A DNA stretch of 64,000 nucleotides, taken from Sediminibacterium salmoneum NBRC 103935 (GTDB taxonomy: Bacteria > Bacteroidota > Bacteroidia > Chitinophagales > Chitinophagaceae). The stretch covers positions 2,120,270 to 2,184,269 of the forward strand of contig NZ_KI866530.1 of the NCBI RefSeq assembly GCF_000511175.1. Direction: 5' to 3'. Every line of letters begins with the position of its first letter. Within the stretch, counting starts at the first letter, position 1. Of this stretch, positions 9,152-17,975 are shown piece after piece. The position numbers and the translations under genes were made by a program. The notes beneath the pieces are model-generated. The model was not told where the DNA came from. It searched no databases and worked only from the letters and a program-made list of their open reading frames with translations.

Positions 9152-11172
9152 TAAATAGTTGTTGATTCTGCATTACCGGGATTATTTTCACCTGCTTCCA
9201 CTTCCAGAATTTTTTTCTCTTCAAATGGTCGCTTCCCTATCAGGCTTTCAACATCACTCTTATGCAATACTTCTTTCTCTAATAATTCTTTAGCCAGACT
9301 TTCCACTTCAGTTCTTCGTTCTCTTAGAAGGTCTAGTGTTCTTTGATAGGCCTGGTCTATAATTCCTCTTACTTCTTCATCAATAATTTTACCGGTTTCT
9401 TCACTGTAAGGTTTAGTAAAAGTATTCTCCTGAGATGGATCATAGAAACTTACATTGCCCACTTTCTTATTCATACCATAGGCTGTAACCATGCTATAAG
9501 CTATTCTGGTAATTTGTTGTAAGTCATTGGCAGCGCCAGTTGAAATTTTTCCGAAGAATATTTCTTCTGCAGCTCTTCCGCCCAATGTCATGCAAATCTG
9601 ATCCATCAACTGATCTGTATTGTATAAATACTGCTCTGTTGGGGTATACTGTGCATAACCCAATGCTGCAGTACCTCTTGGAACGATGGTGACTTTTAAT
9701 AATGGGTAAGCATGTTCAAGGAACCATCCACAAACTGCGTGTCCGGCTTCGTGATAGGCAATAATTGATTTTTCGTGTGGAGCGATAATCTTGTTCTTTT
9801 TCTCCAAACCTCCGATTACACGGTCAATGGCATCCTGGAAATCACTCATATCCACCGCATCTTTCCCTTTTCGGGCTGCAATCAATGCTGCTTCATTACA
9901 TACGTTTGCAATATCCGCTCCGGCAAAACCAGGTGTTTGTTCTGCAAGCTTATGCAAGTCTAAAGTTTCAGAAACCTTGATGGGTCCTAAATGCACTTTT
10001 AAAATTGCTTCACGTCCTTTTACATCTGGCTTGTCAATAGAAATCTGTCTGTCGAAACGACCAGGTCTTAACAAGGCGCTGTCTAATACATCTGGTCGGT
10101 TGGTTGCTGCCAGAATAATAATTCCTGTGTCTCCGCCAAAGCCATCCATTTCCACCAATAACTGATTCAGTGTATTTTCTCTTTCGTCATTACTCATGAT
10201 GGCATTTCTTCCTCTCGCTCTACCAATTGCATCAATTTCGTCAATGAAAATAATACATGGTGCTTTTTCCCGAGCCTGTTTAAATAAGTCTCTCACCCTT
10301 GAAGCACCCACTCCCACAAACATCTCTACGAAATCTGATCCGCTTAAGCTGAAGAACGGAACCTGTGCTTCACCTGCCATGGCTTTGGCCAATAAGGTTT
10401 TACCCGTTCCCGGAGGACCCACCAGTAGTGCTCCCTTTGGAATCTTACCCCCCAGTGAAGTATATTTTTTAGGCTGTTTCAGGAAATCTACAATTTCCAT
10501 CACTTCTACTTTTGCTTCATCTAATCCTGCTACATCAGCGAATGTGATGTTTACTTTTGACCCCTTGTCGAACAAGGTAGCTTTAGATTTTCCAATATTG
10601 AAAATGCCGCCGGGTCCGCCACCGCCAGGTCCGCCACCGCCCATTTTACGCATTAATAATACCCATGCACCAATAATGAATAAAAGAGATAGCATTGTAT
10701 TGAAAATAGGGCCAAACCATTCAGGATCGGTTACTGCTTTCTCCTGAACCCTGGTTAACTCAGGATGAGATGCATATACTTCTTTTAAATCGTCCTTGAA
10801 ATTTTTTACATCTCCGGTCAATTCAAACTCAAACAAAGGCACATTCTGAACCTTTGTCTTTTCTTTACTTAAATCCTTCTTGAATTTGGTAACATAAAAA
10901 TCTTTGGAAAGGCGATCTGATTTAATATAGACTCTTACTTTCTCCTTGTTCTTTACAATATCAATCTTCTGAACATCCCCGGGAATCAACATCTGATCAA
11001 TGAATTCCTGCTGACTGGTCAAAGCCAAGTCAGGCGACATACGCATAAACTGCATGGACAGCAGTATGATAGCAATGATGGCATAAATCCAGTATATCGT
11101 AAACTTCGGCCCTTTCTTTTGACCATCTCCCTTATCAGGACTTATTTTTGGTAACGGGTTATTTTGTGACAT
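9151..11172 (-). CDS. ftsH: ATP-dependent zinc metalloprotease FtsH
   Basis: Membrane-bound AAA+ protease that degrades misfolded membrane proteins and regulatory proteins. The 673 residues contain a first membrane helix ([18 protein letters not shown], about 27-44), a periplasmic domain, a second helix ([16 protein letters not shown], about 158), a Gly-rich linker, Walker A GPPGTGKT (about 250), Walker [12 protein letters not shown], the SRH region ([20 protein letters not shown]) and the zinc site HEAGH (about 470). All catalytic residues are present. It lies 54 bp after rsfS and leads into the LUD gene. Confidence 0.98.
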   Translation of the reverse strand: MSQNNPLPKISPDKGDGQKKGPKFTIYWIYAIIAIILLSMQFMRMSPDLALTSQQEFIDQMLIPGDVQKIDIVKNKEKVRVYIKSDRLSKDFYVTKFKKDLSKEKTKVQNVPLFEFELTGDVKNFKDDLKEVYASHPELTRVQEKAVTDPEWFGPIFNTMLSLLFIIGAWVLLMRKMGGGGPGGGGPGGIFNIGKSKATLFDKGSKVNITFADVAGLDEAKVEVMEIVDFLKQPKKYTSLGGKIPKGALLVGPPGTGKTLLAKAMAGEAQVPFFSLSGSDFVEMFVGVGASRVRDLFKQAREKAPCIIFIDEIDAIGRARGRNAIMSNDERENTLNQLLVEMDGFGGDTGIIILAATNRPDVLDSALLRPGRFDRQISIDKPDVKGREAILKVHLGPIKVSETLDLHKLAEQTPGFAGADIANVCNEAALIAARKGKDAVDMSDFQDAIDRVIGGLEKKNKIIAPHEKSIIAYHEAGHAVCGWFLEHAYPLLKVTIVPRGTAALGYAQYTPTEQYLYNTDQLMDQICMTLGGRAAEEIFFGKISTGAANDLQQITRIAYSMVTAYGMNKKVGNVSFYDPSQENTFTKPYSEETGKIIDEEVRGIIDQAYQRTLDLLRERRTEVESLAKELLEKEVLHKSDVESLIGKRPFEEKKILEVEAGENNPGNAESTTI

Positions 11173-11226
11173 AGCTTCTTTCGTGATATATAATAATGAT
11201 TGAGCCCATTTAAAAGTTTGTTAAGA

Positions 11227-11631
11227 TCAGGACTCATGCATTTGTGAAGCGGCATCGCTCCACATTTCTTCTAATTTATAAAAGTTTCTGGCTTCCGGGT
11301 GCATTACGTGAACCACCACGTTAATATAATCTATCAATACCCATTGTGCAGCCTGCTTTCCTTCATGACGATAAGGAATTTCACCACAAAGTTTTTTTGC
11401 CTGATCTTCCACATAATCAGCAATGGCCTTTATCTGAGTTGTACTGCTTGCTTCACAAACAATAAAAAAGTCAGCCGAGGCTTCCGGTATTTTTCTAAGG
11501 TCTAAACTGATAATGTTTTCGCCTTTTTTATCCAAAATAGCCTGGATGATTTTTTTAAAAAGCTTAGAATTTTTAGTCAGTCTGGTAACTGTTTTTTTCT
11601 CGCGGGATTTCAATAGTGAAAGAGGTTCCAA
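11227..11631 (-). CDS. rsfS: Ribosome silencing factor RsfS
   Basis: Binds ribosomal protein uL14 and blocks subunit joining when nutrients are scarce. The 134-residue frame covers the full Oligomerisation/RsfS domain: NIISLDLRKIPEASADFFIV (about 39-58), the STTQIKAIADYVE helix, and YINVVVHVMHPEARNFYKLE with the end EMWSDA. No ATG is available near the domain start; TTG codons at 11631 or 11613 are the likely starts, and 11631 is listed. A -7 box TATTTTTG lies at 11682-11675, about 43 bp upstream. It is divergent from birA with an unusually compact shared control region. Confidence 0.9.
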   Translation of the reverse strand: MEPLSLLKSREKKTVTRLTKNSKLFKKIIQAILDKKGENIISLDLRKIPEASADFFIVCEASSTTQIKAIADYVEDQAKKLCGEIPYRHEGKQAAQWVLIDYINVVVHVMHPEARNFYKLEEMWSDAASQMHES

Positions 11632-11674
11632 ATAGCTTCGGTATTTTATTAAAAAAAATTCATGTTAACTTCGT

Positions 11675-11682
11675 CAAAAATA
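11675..11682 (-). promoter_or_regulatory. -7 promoter box for rsfS (TATTTTTG)
   Basis: Perfect TAnnTTTG on the minus strand, 43 bp before the TTG start at 11631. It is the only strong candidate for the rsfS-ftsH transcript in this region. It lies between the divergent rsfS and birA starts. Confidence 0.45.
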
Positions 11683-11714
11683 GTAATTCTTTGGCAGGTT
11701 CAGGTGTTAAAACT

Positions 11715-12464
11715 GTGATTGGAATACCGTTTATCCACCTTTCCGAGATAAACAGTACCAACATCTATGCCATGGAACAACTTCAGGCAAAATTGGCTGA
11801 ACACGGAGCCGCATTTTTTGCCGATTTGCAGACATCCGGCAAGGGACAAATGGGTAAAAAGTGGGAATCAGAGGCCGGAAAAAACCTGCTTTTGTCTGTT
11901 ATTTTGAACACTTCTTCGCTTAATATGGGAGATCAGTTTGTCCTGAGTGCAGCAGTTGCGCTGGCAACCTATGATTTTTTATCTGTCTATATTAACCAGG
12001 ATCTGACCATAAAATGGCCCAATGATTTATATTGGGGTGACAGAAAGGCAGGAGGTATATTGATAGAAAACCAAATTAGTGGGGGGATCTGGACGCATGC
12101 GATTGCCGGTATAGGAATAAATATCAATCAAACCCGGTTTCGGGAAACAACTGCCCGGGCTGTCTCTTTACGTCAGATTACGGGACAGCAATACCATTCT
12201 GTTGATTTGGCCAAAGAATTGTGCACTTGCATGGAAAAAAGATTCAATCAGCTAATGCATTCAAACGGCTGCAATGAAATAATCAATGACTACAATAAGG
12301 TTTTATACAAAAAAGGGGAAATAGTAAAATTGAAAACCGGAAATAGTTCTGCCAGATACACTATTCAGCAAGTAGACCGACACGGGCAGCTATATGTTTC
12401 CGGAGGAATTCCCATGCAATTCACACACGGTACAGTTGAATGGGTAATAGAAACTAAGCAGTAA
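11715..12464 (+). CDS. birA: Biotin--[acetyl-CoA-carboxylase] ligase
   Basis: Activates biotin with ATP and transfers it to the carboxyl carrier protein. With the GTG start at 11715 the protein has 249 residues. It shows EINSTNIYAMEQ near the N-terminus, FADLQTSGKGQMGKKWES with the GRGRxGR-like biotinyl-AMP loop (here GKGQMGKKW), IKWPNDLYWGDRKAGGILIE and AGIGININ. There is no N-terminal HTH, so it is the monofunctional class with no repressor role. The frame is open further upstream with GTG at 11616 and TTG at 11691 as other possible starts. The 3' end overlaps the convergent LytTR gene by 11 bp. Confidence 0.92.
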   Translation: MIGIPFIHLSEINSTNIYAMEQLQAKLAEHGAAFFADLQTSGKGQMGKKWESEAGKNLLLSVILNTSSLNMGDQFVLSAAVALATYDFLSVYINQDLTIKWPNDLYWGDRKAGGILIENQISGGIWTHAIAGIGININQTRFRETTARAVSLRQITGQQYHSVDLAKELCTCMEKRFNQLMHSNGCNEIINDYNKVLYKKGEIVKLKTGNSSARYTIQQVDRHGQLYVSGGIPMQFTHGTVEWVIETKQ

Positions 12465-13194
12465 ACCGCTCTATCAGCAATGCTTTTTTATCCTGAGCCA
12501 GCTGAACCTGTGATTCATTGCTCATTACCAGGAGAAAATCACGCTTATCAATTCTTTTAATATGATTCAGGTTTACCAGATAACTTCTATGGGCTCTGAA
12601 AAAAGAGGCTTCCGTTTCCAGGTACTCAAACTCAGCCAGTTTTTTGGTGATGGTTAAATTTCCATGAGAAACAGTTACAATTTTTGTGTAGCTCCCCTCT
12701 GCCTGTATAAATATAATATCATCCTGCTTTACTACATAAATGGTTTCAGAGGTTTGCAAAACTACTTTTCGCTCGTTTTGCAAATTGAAATTTTCTCTTA
12801 AAACTCTGTACTGTACGGGCGAGGGAAGATTGAAATTTACTTTACGCAGAGCCCTCTTCATATGTTCCAGTCTAACTGGTTTCAAAACATAATCAACCGC
12901 AGAACTTTCAAAAGCTTTTAAAGAATACTCACTATAGGCGGTAACAAAAATTATTTTAAACCATATCTGTTGTTCATCAAAAAAATCTAACAACTCAAAG
13001 CCACTGTAACCTGGCATATCAATATCTAGAAATATTAAATCGGGTTTAAATCTATTGATTAATTTAACTGCATCAGGCACATTACCGCAGTCGGCCAACA
13101 CCAATACTTCTTCAAAATGCTCATTCAGCATTCCTTTTAATGCCTTACGCGCATTGGGTTCGTCATCAACAATAATAGCTTTTATTGGATTCAT
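12454..13194 (-). CDS. LytTR-family response regulator
   Basis: DNA-binding response regulator, partner of the adjacent LytS-type kinase. The 246 residues comprise a receiver domain (about 1-120; acidic pocket DDE at 10-12, phospho-acceptor Asp in LIFLDIDMPG near 57, and the Lys of VLKPVRLEH) and a C-terminal LytTR domain (about 140-240; IIFIQAEGSYTKIVT, FFRAHRSYLVNLNHI). LytTR domains bind pairs of direct repeats about two helical turns apart, which fits the 21-bp repeat found upstream of the kinase gene. The gene follows the kinase with a 44-bp gap and is probably co-transcribed. Confidence 0.93.
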   Translation of the reverse strand: MNPIKAIIVDDEPNARKALKGMLNEHFEEVLVLADCGNVPDAVKLINRFKPDLIFLDIDMPGYSGFELLDFFDEQQIWFKIIFVTAYSEYSLKAFESSAVDYVLKPVRLEHMKRALRKVNFNLPSPVQYRVLRENFNLQNERKVVLQTSETIYVVKQDDIIFIQAEGSYTKIVTVSHGNLTITKKLAEFEYLETEASFFRAHRSYLVNLNHIKRIDKRDFLLVMSNESQVQLAQDKKALLIERFTA

Positions 13195-13238
13195 ATCTTC
13201 CGAAGTTAAACAATACCATGTGTATTAGAAAAGTCAAT

Positions 13239-16187
13239 TTATAAATCAACTTTATCTACATCATATCTGGGTATAAATATATGAATTACCGTTCCGGATG
13301 GATAATTATGCTCATCAAACTGATCGGAAACATCATGTAAAATCTTTTGCTTATAAAGCCTGTTAAAGAGTTCTATTCTCTCTGCAATGGCTTTTGTAGC
13401 AAAACTCTGTGGTTTGCTCTTATTTCTTTGATTAATTAAAGCAGATTGTTTTCTTCCGATTCCATTATCATTAATATACACATCTAAGCCTTCTTCAGTC
13501 TGATTGAACTGTATAATTAATTGCTTCATACCAGCCTTGTGCATTAATCCGTGTTTTACTGCATTTTCTGCAAAGGGCTGTATAAGCATGGAAGGAATAA
13601 TCAGGTCTGCAGGATCTTCCTGTAAGCTAAGTTGAATTTTATACTCAAAATTTTTATCAAACCTAGCTTTTTCCAGTTCAAGATACAGCGATAGGTTTTC
13701 TATTTCCTCCTTCAATGAATGGTGTTGCCGGTCACTGGACTGCAGTGTTTTCCGCATCAGGTCGCTGAAGTTTGCCAGCAAATTACCTACTTCGGCTTTG
13801 CGATTATCATACAGAAGACCTTGAACCGTATTGAGAACATTGTAAATAAAATGCGGATTCATCTGTGAACGAATTGCTACAAGCTGGCTTTTGAACAATC
13901 TTTCTTTGAGGCCCTGGCGCAATATTAAACGCTTAGACCAAGCCTTGAAAAAAAGATAAATGAGAAAGCCGGTTAATATCAACACCAGTAATATAAACCA
14001 CCAACGCTGCCAGAAAGGATGAAGAATGGTAAATTGAAAACTCTTTAACTGGCTTTCATAAATTCCATTTTTATCGTATGCCTGAATTTTAAACTCATAC
14101 TCTCCGGGAGGAAGCTGATAAAAATTAAGATTCCCTATATTATAACTTAATGTTTTCCAGCTTGTATCAATTCCAGCCAACTTATACCGATAGAGCAGGT
14201 TGGTAGGCGTTTTATACTGAATAGCATCAAAATAAAAGCTGATATTGTTTATATCGGCAGACAGTTCCTGTTTGTTTTCCAATTCAACTCCATTGGATAT
14301 TGCTTTAATAAGAGGAAAATAAATGGTCTCGTTCACTGGCTTGCCTCTATAATCATTTACAACCAATCCAACCGTTGTAGCCAGAATCAGCTTATTCGGG
14401 TGAAGCGAAAAGTCATTAACAGTAAGTCCTGCCAAACCATATTCGTCTAGCAAATTCGTTATAATCCCTGTTTTTAAATCGATAATCTGAAGTGTCTCAT
14501 CTGTATTTACCCAAATTTTTCCATCTTTTTCGGCAATTGATTTAATATTATTGCTTTTTAGCCCATTGCCCGTGTAAAACCGTTGAATAATTTTATCGTT
14601 TTTTATTACAAACAAACCTTCATTGGATGTTCCTGCCAATAAGAGTAAATCGCTCGTTTCAAATAAGCTTCTGGCAACAAGTTTCTGACCATTTCTTTTT
14701 CTTACAACAAAAGTGCTGTCGCTAAAACAATAACGGTATAAATCATCATAGTAAGCAATCCAGAAATATTTACCGGTCTTTGAAAGAAGTGTTTTAGTAC
14801 TCCTGGCATTTCTGAATACCGGAATCCGCAATCCTTTTCTGAATATATTTTCCTTCATATAATGGCTATACAAGGGAATTCCTGTTGTATCCGGTGTGGC
14901 ATCCGGATTCTTGCCTAAGGGATTATTCAATACATAGGTTCTGTTATAGGAAGCAACAATCAGATTTTTATTGGGGTCTCTGAAAACACTCTTTCCATAA
15001 TCAGATTGCCTAACCGGTTTATTTACTTGAAAGTTAACAATGCCTCTGTTAGAAAACACAACTTTATCACTGGTATCATAATTTAAAAACTGAATTTCTG
15101 TTGAAATAGGAAGTTCATAATGCATTCTGCTTTCCTTCGACAAGTTAAATGCAGTAATCATACCTTTTGTATTTCCAGTTACAATTGTGTCATCATTAAT
15201 AGTGGTAACTCTTGAAATATTATCAAATCCGTTACCGGCATTAATGGTATATAGTTTATTATTTAATGAAGGACAAACAAAAAGCCCATTATCCAGCGTA
15301 CTGACCCAGTAATTTCCCTGATAATCTTTTACTACATCTGTTATACTTTGATTAGGAAAAACAAGGTTGGTTTTCCCTGTTTCTACATTCCACAGGTAAG
15401 CTCCTGTCTGCGTACAAATCCATTGCTCTTTTTCTGAAGTAGATGCAAAGTGAAATACCAGTACATTTTCAGGAACATTAAAAGGTTTTGTTAGTTTAAG
15501 TATCCCGTTTTTTACTGTAAATGCAGGTAGTCTTGATTTGCCAATCTGGGTTCCGTATATATACTTTCCTGAAGACATCATCCTGGTATCATTATATATA
15601 AATGAGGTTTTTGTCCAGGCAGGCTTTTTAGCCGGATAGTTAAATATCCATCCCTTGGCGCCATAGGCTACCACTTCCTCTCCATTTCTTATTAATGAAG
15701 TAATGCCCAGATACTCAGGAGAATAAATACGCTCAATGGTTTCTCCGGTATGCTTATTAATTTGATACAAATTTTCGAGAGAGGCAAACCAGATATGATC
15801 TTTGGTTGCTGTGTAATTCACAATTACCGATTCATTCTTTATTCTTTTATCCTTGAAATGATAATTCCTAAGTGTATCATTCCGCAGAGCAAACAATTCC
15901 TTATAAAAATTCATACACCATATAGTGCCCTGGTCGTCCTGTTGCAGATAACTAACCGACTGCATGCTGGTTGCATCAAATGGAATTTTTACGAATAATC
16001 TTCCGTTAAACTTGAATAATCCTTTATCGGTGGCCAGCCAGATATACCCCTTATTGTCTGCCAGCATATCATAAATAACCTGTGTAGGTAGCTGCGCGGG
16101 AAAAGTGAATTTCTGAATGTATGGAAATTGAGCCTTGAGTGTAATAGCCCCAACCAACATACCAATCAAAAGAATGAAATACCTCAT
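13239..16187 (-). CDS. LytS-type sensor histidine kinase with two-component-regulator propeller
   Basis: A membrane sensor of 982 residues. It has a signal segment (about 1-19), a long periplasmic beta-propeller built of repeats such as DNKGYIWLATDKGLFKFNG (about 43-61) and YQGNYWVSTLDNGLFV, a Y_Y_Y domain (YRYKLAGIDTSWKTLSYN, about 650-710), one membrane helix (WWFILLVLILTGFLIYLFF, about 725-745), a His_kinase domain with SQMNPHFIYNVLNTVQGLL (phospho-His near 776), and a HATPase domain with NDNGIGRKQSA. The ligand is unknown; in this group such sensors often respond to glycans or cell-envelope signals. It heads an operon with the LytTR gene. A 21-bp tandem repeat lies 53-115 bp before the start codon. 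Confidence 0.93.
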   Translation of the reverse strand: MRYFILLIGMLVGAITLKAQFPYIQKFTFPAQLPTQVIYDMLADNKGYIWLATDKGLFKFNGRLFVKIPFDATSMQSVSYLQQDDQGTIWCMNFYKELFALRNDTLRNYHFKDKRIKNESVIVNYTATKDHIWFASLENLYQINKHTGETIERIYSPEYLGITSLIRNGEEVVAYGAKGWIFNYPAKKPAWTKTSFIYNDTRMMSSGKYIYGTQIGKSRLPAFTVKNGILKLTKPFNVPENVLVFHFASTSEKEQWICTQTGAYLWNVETGKTNLVFPNQSITDVVKDYQGNYWVSTLDNGLFVCPSLNNKLYTINAGNGFDNISRVTTINDDTIVTGNTKGMITAFNLSKESRMHYELPISTEIQFLNYDTSDKVVFSNRGIVNFQVNKPVRQSDYGKSVFRDPNKNLIVASYNRTYVLNNPLGKNPDATPDTTGIPLYSHYMKENIFRKGLRIPVFRNARSTKTLLSKTGKYFWIAYYDDLYRYCFSDSTFVVRKRNGQKLVARSLFETSDLLLLAGTSNEGLFVIKNDKIIQRFYTGNGLKSNNIKSIAEKDGKIWVNTDETLQIIDLKTGIITNLLDEYGLAGLTVNDFSLHPNKLILATTVGLVVNDYRGKPVNETIYFPLIKAISNGVELENKQELSADINNISFYFDAIQYKTPTNLLYRYKLAGIDTSWKTLSYNIGNLNFYQLPPGEYEFKIQAYDKNGIYESQLKSFQFTILHPFWQRWWFILLVLILTGFLIYLFFKAWSKRLILRQGLKERLFKSQLVAIRSQMNPHFIYNVLNTVQGLLYDNRKAEVGNLLANFSDLMRKTLQSSDRQHHSLKEEIENLSLYLELEKARFDKNFEYKIQLSLQEDPADLIIPSMLIQPFAENAVKHGLMHKAGMKQLIIQFNQTEEGLDVYINDNGIGRKQSALINQRNKSKPQSFATKAIAERIELFNRLYKQKILHDVSDQFDEHNYPSGTVIHIFIPRYDVDKVDL

Positions 16188-16239
16188 CTAGCATCAATTA
16201 AAGAACAATTTAATATAAATGGTTCATTTTAAATCATTT

Positions 16240-16302
16240 GAGGGCTTCATGAAAGAAATAGGGGGCTTCATGAAAGAAATGGGGGGGTTCATGTAAAATC
16301 CT
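16240..16302. repeat. Three direct repeats with 21-bp period upstream of the LytS/LytTR operon
   Basis: Units at 16240-16260, 16261-16281 and 16282-16302. Units 1 and 2 agree at 19 of 21 positions; unit 3 keeps the G run and TTCATG. The TTCATG cores start at 16246, 16267 and 16288, exactly 21 bp apart, i.e. two helical turns. The place and spacing suit a LytTR operator for autoregulation; that role is inference. A weaker TTCAT copy at 16223 is 2 bp out of phase. Confidence 0.6.
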
Positions 16303-16390
16303 AAAATTGCATTAAAAAAAGGAACAACTTTACACCGTTACTGAACAGTATATTAATTTTCATTATTATTTCACGTAACATTGGGGGGGT

Positions 16391-16430
16391 AAGAAAGCTG
16401 CATAGTCAAATGCAGCTTTCTTCATTTTTA
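16391..16430 (+). terminator. Terminator-like hairpin in the kinase/selD divergent region
   Basis: A perfect 13-bp stem (arms 16391-16403 and 16410-16422, loop AGTCAA) followed by CATTTTTA. There is no annotated plus-strand gene to its left that it could end, since the kinase gene runs the other way. It may close a short untranslated RNA starting near the G run at 16383-16389, or act in the leader of a longer selD transcript. Confidence 0.5.
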
Positions 16431-16452
16431 GCCATATCCCATATTTTGATTT

Positions 16453-16460
16453 TACTTTTG
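16453..16460 (+). promoter_or_regulatory. -7 promoter box for selD (TACTTTTG)
   Basis: Perfect TAnnTTTG, 14 bp before the selD ATG. It lies after the 16391-16422 hairpin, so a transcript from here would not contain the hairpin and would have a very short leader. Confidence 0.5.
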
Positions 16461-16474
16461 CTGAAATTACAGGC

Positions 16475-17524
16475 ATGTCATCAATCAAATTAACGCAATA
16501 CTCTCATGGTGCAGGTTGTGGATGCAAAATAGCACCGGCTGTATTAGACACAATTCTCCATTCAGACATATTACCAATACATTATCCTGACTTATTGGTT
16601 GGCAACTCCAGCAAAGACGATGCAGCCGTTTATGATATGGGAAATGGCATGGGATTAATAAGTACCACCGATTTCTTTATGCCCATAGTAGATGATCCTT
16701 ACCAATTTGGAAGAATTGCAGCAGCCAATGCTATCAGTGATATTTATGCAATGGGAGGAAAGCCAATTATGGCAATTGCCATACTGGGGTGGCCAATTGA
16801 AAAATTAGGCCCTGAAATAGCCCGGGAAGTAATTGAAGGAGGCAGAAGCATTTGTTCAGAAGCAGGAATTCCACTCGCGGGAGGACATAGTGTAGATACA
16901 ACTGAACCCATTTTCGGTTTATCTGTCAACGGTACTGTAGCAATTGATCATCTGAAAAAGAACAATACTGCTCAGGATGGAGACCTGCTATATCTGACCA
17001 AACCGCTTGGAGTGGGGATACTTTCAACCGCCCAGAAAAAAGAAGTACTAGAAGAAGAAGACTTTAACCTGCTTTTAGAACAACTAAATAAATTAAATAA
17101 AGTTGGACAACTGTTAGGCCCTATGAAATCGGTTCATGCTATGACAGATGTAACTGGTTTCGGCCTGATAGGTCATCTGATGGAAATGGCGGAAGGTAGT
17201 AATCTGGGTGTAACACTTTATTATAATCAAGTGCCCGTTATTGAAGCCAGTAAAAAATATTTAGCTAAAAGAATTGTTCCGGATGCAACCTACCGGAACT
17301 GGAATGCCTACAGCAGCCAGGTGGCATTTGAGAAAGGGGTGGATGTAATGCAGGCTTTTTCTTTATTGCCGGACCCCCAAACCAACGGAGGTCTGCTTAT
17401 TGCCGTTGCCCCGGATGCCAGAAATGAATTCGAATCTCTTTTAAAGGAACAAAACCTGGGGGAATTTGCCAACCCAATAGGACAGTTTCATGCAAAAGGT
17501 GAAAAAAGAATCAACGTGTCCTAA
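16475..17524 (+). CDS. selD: Selenide, water dikinase (selenophosphate synthase)
   Basis: Makes selenophosphate from selenide and ATP, the donor for selenocysteine and 2-selenouridine. The 349 residues match the family from end to end, with the active-site region YSHGAGCGCKIAP (Cys form, not selenocysteine) at about 8-20, the Asp-rich DDAAVYDMG, the DPYQFGRIAAANAISDIYAMGG stretch (as DIYAMGG and GRIAAANA), GGHSVD and a C-terminal DPQTNGGLLIAV. No selA, selB, selU or Sec tRNA lies in the window, so which product it serves is open. It is convergent with the IPExxxVDY gene, 8 bp away. Confidence 0.96.
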   Translation: MSSIKLTQYSHGAGCGCKIAPAVLDTILHSDILPIHYPDLLVGNSSKDDAAVYDMGNGMGLISTTDFFMPIVDDPYQFGRIAAANAISDIYAMGGKPIMAIAILGWPIEKLGPEIAREVIEGGRSICSEAGIPLAGGHSVDTTEPIFGLSVNGTVAIDHLKKNNTAQDGDLLYLTKPLGVGILSTAQKKEVLEEEDFNLLLEQLNKLNKVGQLLGPMKSVHAMTDVTGFGLIGHLMEMAEGSNLGVTLYYNQVPVIEASKKYLAKRIVPDATYRNWNAYSSQVAFEKGVDVMQAFSLLPDPQTNGGLLIAVAPDARNEFESLLKEQNLGEFANPIGQFHAKGEKRINVS

Positions 17525-17532
17525 ACAAAAAA

Positions 17533-17967
17533 CTAAAAAACCATATTCCCTTTGTTTTTAATCTGTTCATTGGTTAATTCTGCCACCAACTGAACTCCGG
17601 ATAAATTACGTACCGTACTTTTTATCCAGTTGCATTTTTCGTCGTCTACCCAATCGTATTTCATCAGCCACAAAAAATCCATATGCTTGAATTCCGGAAG
17701 TAAATACTCTCCGTCGTATTGATTCTGATATAAATAATGGGTAAGCGGAGAATTATACTCTTTAAACTGATAAATAGAGAAAAAATAATTTCGATTCTTT
17801 TTGAATAACTGAATTTCCAGTTCCGGATTTAATCTGAAATCATACCCGAGACTGGCGTTTAGCTGCATACAGAACTGATAATTCTTGATAGTAGCTGTTA
17901 TACCCAATAAACGGGTTTCTTCAAAGAAGTCCTCGTTTAATTCATCAACATCCAGTTTTAACTTCAT
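17533..17967 (-). CDS. IPExxxVDY family protein
   Basis: A small 144-residue cytosolic protein of a family found in Bacteroidota and named for its motif; here the motif region reads LLPEFKHMDFLWLM (about 89-102). No enzymatic residues are recognisable and the function is unknown. It lies 8 bp downstream of the M28 peptidase gene on the same strand, so it may be co-transcribed with it. Confidence 0.8.
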   Translation of the reverse strand: MKLKLDVDELNEDFFEETRLLGITATIKNYQFCMQLNASLGYDFRLNPELEIQLFKKNRNYFFSIYQFKEYNSPLTHYLYQNQYDGEYLLPEFKHMDFLWLMKYDWVDDEKCNWIKSTVRNLSGVQLVAELTNEQIKNKGNMVF

Positions 17968-17975
17968 AGAATAAA

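Noticed and set aside
9791..10747. Plus-strand open frames opposite ftsH (124 and 183 codons)
   Set aside because: Shadows of the highly conserved FtsH AAA domain, with no independent start signal or homology.
16223..16227. Fourth copy of the repeat before the LytS gene
   Set aside because: The TTCAT is 2 bp out of the 21-bp phase and lacks the G run, so it was not counted.
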